A stretch of DNA of 64,000 bases, from positions 9,672,001-9,736,000 of the forward strand of contig OZ316895.1 of NCBI GenBank assembly GCA_973895155.1, read 5' to 3'. Positions 25,615 through 35,020 of the stretch are shown here, one piece after another. The notes under the pieces were generated by a model. The model was given only the letters and a program-made list of their open reading frames with translations. It was not told the origin of the DNA and searched no databases. A program made the position numbers and the translations under genes. The first letter of the stretch is position 1. Every line of letters starts with the position of its first letter. This DNA comes from Marsupella aquatica (Eukaryota > Marchantiophyta).

Positions 25615-28600
25615 TCACGACACCGGTGGTGGATCCTTAATGGACGCCCCCAACGCTTCCTCCTCAGCCACTGCCGTAGGTTCATTCTCTGACAGATTAC
25701 CTGCCCTTGACTGAGTCAACTCTCCATCGGCCTGACTGGGTCCACCATCGGCGTCGGCATCGGCTCGGGAACCGGTTACGGCCTCAGCCACGGCTTGGGT
25801 CTCCCCGGCCTGCTCAAGAGGCGGATCTGGGATATCGGCCTCATTACTGAGTAGTTCGGCTTGGGCCGCACCACCCCCACCTGTGATGATAGCGGGATCT
25901 ATTGCCGTATTCATGCCGGAGGATGGTGCTGGTTCTACCTCCTTGGTCACCACGGCTTGTGGAGTCGGATTACTCCTTGACCCTGAAGGTTTCCGCTTCT
26001 TCTTCTTTTCTGGTTGGGCAGCTGGTCCCTTCCCCTTCCCACTTACTTCCGGCACTGGTGCAGGTGGCGCGGCTTTTTCTTCGGCCAGTACCACTCCTGG
26101 TAACTTGGTTGCCCCAATTGGAGTTGGGCCTGATGAAGACAAGCACTTAAATACTGCGGCTTGTTTCTTCAGCCGCTCCGTTTGGTTGTCGGCCCGCCGC
26201 TGGAGGTTCTCCATCTTCCTCGTGATTTCCTCCAACTCCTCCTGGGTCTCATCCAGGTCCTTGCGTGCCTCCTCTAGTTTCTTCTGGGCTTCCTCCCGTT
26301 CTTGTTTCAAGGTAGTCCTCTCCTCCTGGGTTGCTCTTAGCTCCTTGTCGAGCTCTGCAATGATGACAGACTCCATCTGGTTCATCTTGGCGTAAGTCTG
26401 TTCGAGCATCTCGTCCTTCTCCCTTAGGTCGGCCTTGAAGCTGGCCGTCAGGGACGCAAGCTCCTGCTGCAGCGCCATAATCCCTTGATAGGATTTCCCT
26501 AACTCGGCCTCCTTCTGCTCAAGGGCTCCGCGGATTTTCTCGAGCTCCCCCTTCAACACCCATTCCTTTCTTTGGGTCTCCGCCATGGCCCGGCTGTTGG
26601 CTGTTATGTGGGCCTCCTCTGTATTCTTCAGCTCTTGCTTCCACTTCTCCCTCTCTTTGATCGTGTCGGCCAACTCTCCCTGCGTCTGAGTCAGTTTATC
26701 CTTGATATTCTGATTATCAGCCTGCGCGGTGTCCAACTGCCCCTGCATGATGTTCAGCTCATGTCGTTTAATCCGCAGTTCATCTTGGGCTTTCTTGGCC
26801 GCCCTTAGATCTTCAATCTCGGCTTCCATCCTCCTAAGCCGCCGAATGACCTCGTCCTTCTTGCTTCTCTCTAAAGCCACCGCTTCTTCTAATTGGTGCT
26901 TCTCCAACTGCTCCCTATGGAAAAAGGGTCCTACTTCCAACTCCTCTCCAAAGATGCCGAGCGCAAGTTCCCCACACATCTCACCATACTCCATGGCTCT
27001 ATTCTTAGCGTAGGTGGAGTAAGTAGAAGTGATCGGCATCGCCCATCGCGGCCTCTGCTCCCAAGCCGTCCTGCGGATCTCTTCAATCGTGGCTAGAGGT
27101 TTGCTTCCTTTTTTGGCTAGCCGCCTGATGTCCTCCGGCCAATCTCCTCCTGGTAAATCCTTTTCCTTAGCCAGGGCGGCCTCCTCCTCCTGCTTGATTC
27201 GCTCCTGAAATTCCTGCACCGTCTGTTTTATGCCGTCGAAGCTCGGGGGAGCAACATCTGGTGGGGGAGACTCAGGGCTACTCTGCTGGTTGGGGTCCCC
27301 TCGCACTACCCTTGGAAGTGTGGGGACAAACCGGCCACAGGTCCTTACTCCTGGAACGTGATGGTCCGACCCATAGCCGGAATTATCATGGTTGCAGTCC
27401 TCCACTGCCTCCTCTACCTCTTGGACGTCCGGCTTCTCCCTCTCTTCTTCGTCGGTAGGAGCTTGAGGCAATTCTTCCTCAGATTCGGAGCTTGAGGTTC
27501 CCACGTACATTCGAACACCTGGCTTGGATTCCGGCCTGATTCTCTCCTTGTCTCCAGCAAAGGGGTTTTCTCTTGTGAGCCGGTGTAGGCCTACCTCTGT
27601 AGTAGTGTCCTGCATTGTTGTCGTTGCCGTTGTTGTTGCCGATGCCGATTTCTTTTCTTTCTCCAGTAGTTTCAGCAGACTCTGCATGCCTGGTTGCTGC
27701 ATCGGCAAGTCTTCCTTCCTGGGCCTAAACACCTACTCGATCGTAGGACTAACAGGTGGTTGAGGCTTCTCAGCCAACGGCCTCGGCGTTGGAGCTTCCT
27801 CGGGTGCCCTTACCTGCAGGGGAAGTACCGGGGCAAAAGTCTGACCTCTGGCATACCGGCACAACAGCGGCATGTGATAGCCCAGCCGCGACACGCTCCC
27901 CATGCCGATTACCTGCTGCTCCTCCTTTAAGATCTTCCTCAATTGGTTGAGGAGGTACCCGTTGTAGTCCCGGCTTGGGTCTGGCCTTTCTGCCAGATAG
28001 ACCTGTGCCTTGCCGATCTCTGCCCTCGGCAAGTTACAATGCATGGTCACCCGCAAGAAGTCGATCATCTCTCCTATGTGCGGGTTGGTGCAGGTGTTCC
28101 GGAAGAAGCCATTCTTCGTTGATGGCCCGGGGAACGACCGGAACTCCTTGTCAGGCAAGGTCTTCCTGGTATCAACTTTGGTCTTATTGCCTATCGGCAG
28201 GCCAAACACTTCGGCAATTACCTTGGGAGTAAGATAGAAATCCTTCCCATATATCCTCGTGCAATTGGTCTCGGGTTCCCATGACCCCACGAATTCTAAT
28301 AGGTCTGACTCCGGTACCTCCGGCTTCAGCCATGGTAATCTTACAAAGGCCTCCAAGCCGGATCCGGCCATGAAGCCTTGGTACTTCTTGGTCTACATGG
28401 CCGTAAAGCATGCATCCTCCTCCCGTGCAAAATGTAGTTGCACCTCCACCGGTAGGGTTGCCGCCCAGCCCTTCCAGGTGTCATCCCTGGTTGGAATGGC
28501 CTTGATGGGATCGACCTCCTCCTCTTCGGCTTCTCCCTGCCTCCTGTTCTGCTGCTCGGCTGGCTTCTTTGGTGCCGCCGACCTCATTCTTTTTGCCGGG

Positions 28601-29286
28601 GTGGCTTCATCGTTGACGGCTCCCTTCCTCTTCATCTCTGCTGCCGTGGAGGTTTCTCCTAGCACCGTTGCCTAGGTCCACCTTTCCGTGCTACCCTTTA
28701 ATTCCCAGTGTATGTCGTTGCAGTTCTTGATGGCCTCTCGGATGTCGACGACGCTGTCTTTGCAAAACAGAAGATCGTCGAGTTGATTGGAAGTAGGCGT
28801 CCACAGGAACTCGTCCTTGATGAGTTCGCCTCCTAAGAAAGCCGTCTTCTGCAGCTCCCATAATCGAGCGAGCTCCTGCCGTTCTCGCGCTGCCCTTTCT
28901 GATTCCTCGTCCTCGTAAGTCTTGATGTACTCAGTTGCCCGTTCGAACAGGCATCCCCAGAAATGTGCCGCTTGATTGACGTTGCTCATACCCTCCTTAG
29001 GTCGATCGTCGGTATCTACTCTCTCCCCGAGTGCTTGCCTAAGCAGCTGACAGTAGTTGGCCTCCCGTAGTCGTCTGCCTAGTTCGTGCTCGCAAATGAG
29101 CCACCATCTCCTGCAAGCGCTCCTTACCCCTCTCCTCCGCCGGTCCTTCTTCCCGTTGATCCTTCCTAGCCGCCGACGCTTAACGCGCCCTAACCCTAAT
29201 CGGGTTTTCACCCTCAGCCTTACCTCCGGCCTCTGCCCGGGTTCCATGGTTGCCCCTAATTGTTTATATTTTCCTTGTTTTGTCAC
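25615..29286 (-). pseudogene. LTR-encoded coiled-coil protein of the second family
   Basis: A single frame of about 1,220 codons spans almost the whole solo LTR. It is interrupted only by three TAG codons, at 28672-28674, 28393-28395 and 27733-27735. Segments in order are an N-terminal basic/charged region (29250-28680); a lysine-glutamate linker (28660-28400); a ~170-residue domain (28360-27900) with LPW, a PKVIAEVFGLPIG block, NGFFRNTC, a PRAEI..AQVYLA block and a PLLCRYAR end; an acidic linker; a long heptad-rich coiled coil (about 27000-26190); and a low-complexity alanine/glutamate-rich tail. The domain aligns with that in the giant LTR. The domain could be a distant member of the plant transposon-associated or plant mobile domains. 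No enzyme motif is visible. Confidence 0.75.
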
Positions 29287-29362
29287 TATACTAAGGTGTT
29301 CCTAGGGTGCCTTCCTGCTTTACCCACTTAACCGGCCGAGTGATTCCTGTCTAGGCATCACA

Positions 29363-31008
29363 TGGAACAACTCCTCATCCGGAAAAATATCATCAATTGG
29401 CTGATCGACTGGTACGCCGTCCAGCCTTGAAAAGAAGTCGGCATTGAGGTGTGCCTTTCCGGGCCAAACCCAAACTTTGTAGTTGAATTCCTGGAGAAGT
29501 AGCACCCACCGGGCTATCCATCCCGTCACGTCCGCTTTGTTGACCATGTACTTCAGGCTATCATGATCCGTGTGGAATATGACCTTGTAGCCTAGCAGAT
29601 AGTGTCGGAACTTTTTACACGAGTAGATTATTCCCAGAGCTTCTCGATCAGTGGGGGAATAATTCTTTTCGGCTGTGAATAATTGACGGCTAGCAAAGTA
29701 GATGGGGTGGTCGCGTCCGTCCTCATCAAGCTGACTGAGCACGGATCCAATACAGAATCCTGACACATCGACATACACGTGGAACTCCTTATTCCAGTCC
29801 GGAGTGACCATGATAGGTGCGGTGGTGAGTATTTTATGGAGTTCTTCGAAAGCAATCCGTCTCTTGGGTGTCTCCTCGATCACCGCATCCTTTTTCATCA
29901 TTTCAGTCAAGGGCAACGCTATTTTAGCAAAGTCTTTAATGAACCGACGGTAATACCCTACACAGCCCAAGAAGGATCATACCGCTTTTTGATCTACGGG
30001 AAACACCACCGCCATCCAGGCCGTGACCTTCTCTTGATCCACCTCGATACCCCATTTGGACACACGATGCCCGAGTAACACTCCCTCCTCTACCCCGAAA
30101 AAGCATTTAGCGGGATGTAGTTTGAGGTTAACCTCTCGGCATCGTTGCAACGTACGTCTTAGGTGTTCGGGGTGCATGGCGACAGTTCCAAAGATGGCAA
30201 AGTCGTCGATAAATATCTCCAGAAATTCCCGTAGGAAATCATGGAAGATATTCATCATGAGTCGCTAAAATATGGTTGGAGCGTTACACAGTCCGAACGG
30301 CATTCTCCGAAATGCAAAAGTCCCCCATTCCGTAGTGAACGTTGTTTTGAGCTGATCCGAGAGGCAAATCCAGATTTGGTTATAACCCGAATACCCGTCA
30401 AGGAATGTATAAATTTCATTTCGGGCTACCATATCTAGAACCATATCCGTGAATGGTAACGGGTAATGGTATTTTCGGGTTGCGTCGTTCAGCTTACGAT
30501 AGTCCTGACAAATCCGGATCTTAGGTTTTCCATCCGTTCCTCCCTTTTTTGGTACAATGACGATGGGAGAGACCCAGTCGCTGGCCATTACCGGGTAGAT
30601 GATGTCTACGGCAAGGAGATGATCAATTTCCTCCTTCACTAAGATGGGTTACCTCAGGTTCATGCGATGTTGTCGCTGCCGTACTGCATGGGCCCCCAGA
30701 TTCAGATCGATCGTGTGTTCTCCTAACTCGGGGGAGACTCCTGTTAAATCGTGATGGCTCCATGCAAACACATCTTCATATTCCTTGAGCAGAGCTTGGA
30801 TAGATTTTTCCGCCTCCCCCGTCAGAGCGTGGCCCAGGTTAAACGATTTATCCATCCCAATGGTGTACTTCTGGTAGTGCTCCTTCCTGATGACTTCAAC
30901 CTGGTTCCGCAAGCTCGGGTCCAGGCTCGCATCAAGTTCAGCTAACCAAACTCCTCCGTACATGGGTGGAACCGGGATTGGTCTCAAGATTGGAGTTACT
31001 TCCTCCAA
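29363..31008 (-). pseudogene. Reverse transcriptase and RNase H of the giant element
   Basis: One frame carries SPIVIVPKKGG near 30555, RICQDYRKLNDATRK near 30500, FLDGYSGYNQIWI near 30390, MPFGLCNAPTIF near 30290 and the catalytic FIDDFAIFG near 30200. RNase H follows with HVYVDVSGFCIGSVLSQ near 29770, TDREALG near 29640 and HTDHDSLKY near 29560, then FPDEELFH at the solo LTR junction. Stops lie at 30646-30651 (TAA), 30262-30267 (TAG) and 29974-29979 (TGA). The catalytic aspartates are still there, so damage is recent relative to family divergence. Some reading-through of the solo LTR adds a spurious tail to 29320. Confidence 0.92.
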
Positions 31009-31919
31009 CCGCGGGATGGACGGATCCCAGGAGACTCGTTTCTTATGTCTCGGTCTCGGGTTTTCGGCCTCGGGCGGTTGTTTGGCTGGTTCGTGGTCAC
31101 GAGGCTCTGCTCTAGTAGAAGCAGCATCGGCTCTCTACTTAGCTGGAGCCGTGTCCTCCGTATCGATGAGTGTTTTTGCATTTCCTCATCCCGGGCAGTC
31201 GAGGTGCTCGGGGTGGGCTCAATAGCAGCCTTCGAGTAATTCAGGAGATGTGTTTCGTGGGTTGCCTCAACTCCGAAGACATCTTCCTCGGACAGGGACG
31301 AGATGAGTTCAATCATGTTGAGTTCCTCTTCCTCCGAGGTCTCCAAATCATATTCCTCGGGTCCCTGTGGGGTTTCGCCCTGATAATTGTCCATTGCCCA
31401 TGATACCCGTACTGTGGGTGTCCCGAACCATAGCTCCTTCTTTCCCCAATCCGTGACCACACGGCCACCGTACAGCCACGGCCTGCCTAGGAGGACTGGA
31501 TAAGAGGAGGGCCGAACCGGCCTCATGACTAGGAAGTTGAGATAGAACTCCACCCCTCCTACCAGAGTGAGTACCCGTGTAAGCGTGCCCAATGGAAGTA
31601 CCCTTGCCCTGTTTGCTAATCTGATAGCTCGGGCTATGGGTTGATACGTGAGGTATCCTAACTTGACCGACGTTTCTTCCGTCATGATGTTGACTCCCGC
31701 TCCTCCGTCTACGAGAACCATCTTGATGGTACAATTATTAATTTCAATCGAGATGTCCGACGCTCCCAGGTCCTCACATATCATGTTACAATCCGCGGTC
31801 CCAACTCGGGGTAGTCGTCTCCGTCGTCGACCCGTAAGCAACTCCCTCAGTTGCCGTATGTACTGTGGATTGTTTTGCAGCAGTTGTCCTACCGTTGCTG
31901 TAACCGGGCAACTCTTCAC
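30996..31919 (-). CDS. Aspartic protease region of the giant element
   Basis: This open 307-codon frame contains MVLVDGGAGVNIM near 31720, an active-site motif with glycine in place of the usual serine or threonine after the catalytic aspartate, and a LLGRPWL block near 31480, the second conserved protease feature of Athila/Tat elements. The C-terminal half is acidic and polar and links to RT. The enzyme would process the Gag-Pol polyprotein. It is in a different frame from RT just downstream, so a frameshift separates the two. No upstream start is certain and it is best seen as part of a polyprotein. Confidence 0.8.
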   Translation of the reverse strand: MKSCPVTATVGQLLQNNPQYIRQLRELLTGRRRRRLPRVGTADCNMICEDLGASDISIEINNCTIKMVLVDGGAGVNIMTEETSVKLGYLTYQPIARAIRLANRARVLPLGTLTRVLTLVGGVEFYLNFLVMRPVRPSSYPVLLGRPWLYGGRVVTDWGKKELWFGTPTVRVSWAMDNYQGETPQGPEEYDLETSEEEELNMIELISSLSEEDVFGVEATHETHLLNYSKAAIEPTPSTSTARDEEMQKHSSIRRTRLQLSREPMLLLLEQSLVTTNQPNNRPRPKTRDRDIRNESPGIRPSRGWRK

Positions 31920-32006
31920 ATCTTCCTTAATATCATAGTCCTCCTTCTTTTCTTCCTTCGGCTGCTGCTTGGCTTCCTCTTGTTTATCTTGCTTTTCTTG
32001 CTCCTG

Positions 32007-32264
32007 TCACCGGGCGGTCTCGGCTGCTTTGATGTCCTTATCGATTGCCTTCTGGTACTCCCGAGCTTCGTAGGCCTCCAGCTGTTTCTTTACCAATTCT
32101 TCGATGCGGGGGAAAAATAGCTTCGGGTCGTCCCGTCGGTAGTCATCGTCCTTCTCCGGGGGTATATCTATCGCTGGCTGCACCGGGGTAGTATCTTGCT
32201 TTTTCCTGCGTTTCTCCTCCTGCTTCTCTTCCTTCCGTTTGACTCTGTTGACACACGATAGCAC
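32007..32264 (-). pseudogene. Charged gag-protease linker fragment
   Basis: This short lysine/glutamate-rich frame lies between the third zinc knuckle and the protease. It has no domain of its own and probably belonged to the Gag-Pol polyprotein before frameshifts on both sides. Confidence 0.45.
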
Positions 32265-32421
32265 TCAGCCTCGTCAGATGGATTAGGGTGTTCCGCCACG
32301 TCCACCAGATTCACCCACTCGGTGTTGTCATCTTGCCATTCCACCGCAATCATTTGGACGACCGCATCACTTATGGCCGGTCCACCCTGGGCTGGTCTTG
32401 CTGCATTTGTTCGAGCGGCCA

Positions 32422-33999
32422 TTACCAATGGACAGTTGGCCATGGAATGAGCTTCCGTTTTGCAGACTTGACAAAGTGGCGTGCCACGACCATCCCCTGG
32501 CGTCTTGATTCTGTGCATTCCCTCGCAAAATGGCCTGGCTTCTCACAGTTGTAACAAACCAGGGATTGCCAAATCCCTAGTTTAGGAGGAATGCTAGGGT
32601 TACTGATAACTTGGAAGCCTCGGCCATTGTTTGGGTAGGGGTATGCAGTTCTACCTGCTAAGTTACGCGGACCCATCGTTGAAATCTGATACACCGAATC
32701 GGGAGGGTCTTCAAAGAAATACTCCGTGGACTCCGCTTCAGGTCCCGGGTTGTCGACATCATCTAAGTCCACCTGGTGAACTCGGTTCTTCCATCTTGGG
32801 CATTCTTGCACGACATGCCCGGATTGGAAGCACTTTGAACACCACGCATGGGCTCGAATCTCAGATGGTTTCTTCTTCTCCACCGGCTTTTCCGCAAGAT
32901 GTACTGATAGTGCTTTGAGGCGATCCGTGATTTCGTTAAGCTTGTTTGCTTCGGCAGCCTTTGGATCGGGTATCGTTCTGCGAGTACGAGATTTGATTTT
33001 CCCCTCCTTCTTAACCCGCCTTTTCTTCTTCTTGCTCCGGCTCTCACTCTCTGAATCACTTCCTAATGAGCTGGAGGTGGAGGACCCGCTGTTCGAAGTT
33101 GAATCCGAACTAGATTCAGTCTCCGAACTGGACGAGGTCGAATGATGTTTCTTCTTCTTCTTGCGTTTCTTCTTCTTCTCGTCGTCTAATTTGGAGTCAC
33201 TGTCATTGAAGGTCTCGTACTTGCCCTTCTTGCGGCGTGCCCGCTGGCTTCGCCGGGAGTTATAGGTGGACTCCCGGTAGGTTTCGGCGCACGCTATGGC
33301 TGCTTGCATTGAAATTGGATTATTCTGGCGCACCCAGAATTGCATATTCGTGGGCAAACCATGGAGGAACCATGTAAGCTGGAGTGCGTCACCAGGCCTG
33401 GGCCATATTTTGGCAGCAAGTCTCTGAAATTTCTGAATGAACTTTCACAGGGACTCCTTTTTTCCCATGCGAAGCTGGCCGATCTTTAATAGAGAGCGCT
33501 GCTCGGATCCAATAGCACAAAATTCTTGTAGCAACGTAGCTTGGAATTGTGCCCATGTAGTCTTGGGTGGCAGCGAGTTGTACCATGGACGAGCTTCTCC
33601 CCGCATCACTCCGGGAAGGACGGTTAACTTAATGGCGTCTTCCCCGTTAGCCTTAGCAGTGGCTTCAAACTCATCCAAACATTCATCCGGATCGTCCCCA
33701 TGACGCCCTTTGAAAGGTTGATAATGAAACCATGATCGTTGCGATATTTGTGGAGGAGCTTGGGCAGCGCGGGCCATCGGTGGGGCGGCTGCCATAGGTG
33801 GTGGCGATGGTGGTGATGGTGGCACAGGAACCGCAGTAGGACCGGTCGAACCGGACCCTGAAGGTCCCGGTGGTATGTTCATTTGTCGGGGCGATTGCGA
33901 GTCCTTCGAGCCCAAAGAATCGGAGCTTGTTGTGGTTGCACCTTCTCGTTTGCTGGTTAATCTCCTCAAGTAAGCTGCTTGAGAACGAGTGACGGGCAT
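32422..33999 (-). pseudogene. Gag polyprotein of the giant element
   Basis: The start MPVTRSQAAY is at 33999. A proline-rich segment is followed by the retrotransposon gag core with DDPDECLDEFEATAKANG, RGEARPWYNSLPPKTTWAQF and LLQEFC (about 33740-33510). One TGA at 33445-33447 breaks the frame, which continues with a serine/lysine-rich region and two perfect CX2CX4HX4C knuckles, CSKCFQSGHVVQEC near 32820 and CYNCEKPGHFAREC near 32540. A third, CQVCKTEAHSMANC near 32455, lies in a shifted frame reaching 32168. The protein would coat and package element RNA. The single stop could be read as a mutation of CGA. Confidence 0.9.
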
Positions 34000-34091
34000 T
34001 TACTCGTGTAAATGCGATGGTTAGTACTGGGGCCTGGTGTATTCTGCCCAGGCAAATATGCACATGTCTCCCCTCTACGATATGTAGAGTG

Positions 34092-34110
34092 CCCCCTCCA
34101 TCTAGCGCCA
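34092..34110 (-). promoter_or_regulatory. Primer-binding site candidate
   Basis: Reading from the end of the 5' LTR on the minus strand, TGGCGCTAGATGG begins 14 nt into the internal region. TGGCGC at this place is common in Athila/Tat elements, where the primer is often reported as a tRNA 3' end. The match to a particular tRNA was not checked. Confidence 0.5.
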
Positions 34111-35020
34111 AAAACAAAGGCTATGTCACGTCATCAGCCTTGGCCTTAACTCGGGCTTCGGCTTTAAACGGGCACCTCCTTTGTAAATATGAGGGTTCGG
34201 GCAGGGAGGGAAGAGCGTCATGCACCTAATTCACGTAAACTAGCGCTAAGTGCGCCTACTGTTAGATACGGACATCTCCTAGGTATGGTTTGTGTTCCGC
34301 CGCCGGAACGTATCTTAGTCGATAACAGGATCGACCCCGGCTTAAGGACTTCTAAGCCTTTGTGTTGTCCGCCTTTGATCGGGATTCTATGATACAGGTC
34401 CTCAACCCGTGCTCGCAACCACATACCCGCAAGCTGCACCCCGTGCACGACTTGGGTAGTGCGTTTGGCCCGGCGTTGTCACCTATACACGAGATTCACA
34501 CAAACATACACGCGTACAAGCATACAATCTCGATTTACACGAAGGAAATAATGGGAAAGGATTTACCTACATAGGGGACATGTGCATACACTTGGTTGAC
34601 CCGATAGCTCCGGAATGAATAGGTTCAAGGCCGAGAGAGCATACTACAACGGAGCCCAGCTCCGCACTCGCCCGGCGAGCTTAGTCCTACCCCCTCCCCT
34701 TGGTACTCTTTCACTCCCAGAGGTCGGGACTCCCCGCACATACCACGGATGTCCAACTCTGAGACTAAAAACCCCCCTGCCTCTACCGAGGGGTGCACTA
34801 AATACTAAGGGCCGGGGAACGGAGTGTCCTCCCGCCCGAAGATTTGCTGACTTAGGTCCTAACTAATTTGACTGTCAGGCCGAAAAACGGCTGTGTCTTA
34901 TTAGAAGATCCTAATCTACGCAGGCTGGACAGCATGGCAGTGCTGCGGTAACTAAGGCAGGTGCCTGTCCCAATAGCCTGACTTAGCTACTCCTAACCCT
35001 ATTCTATTCCTACTCTGCCA

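Larger units (their letters stand above)
24694..29362 (-). mobile_element. Solo LTR of a second, diverged family, nested in pol
   Basis: Its borders are TGTGGTGCGTCC at the left and GGCATCACA at the right on the plus strand, with a perfect 5-bp duplication TGGAA (24689-24693 and 29363-29367). Taking out 4669 bp plus one duplication joins FPDEELFH in RNase H to VGAGTPTWYG in integrase in one frame, as expected for an Athila-like polyprotein. It has no internal direct repeats and no gag-pol of its own, so it is a solo LTR. It shares a weakly conserved block with the giant LTR (GGTATG..TT..GTTCCxCCGCCGGAA near 24936, compare 19553) and encodes a homologous protein. Confidence 0.85.

Noticed and set aside
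25615-29320. Extra genes between RNase H and integrase as an intrinsic novel pol architecture
   Set aside because: Matching TGGAA duplications and restored pol frame show that the block is a nested solo LTR, not part of the pol gene of the outer element.
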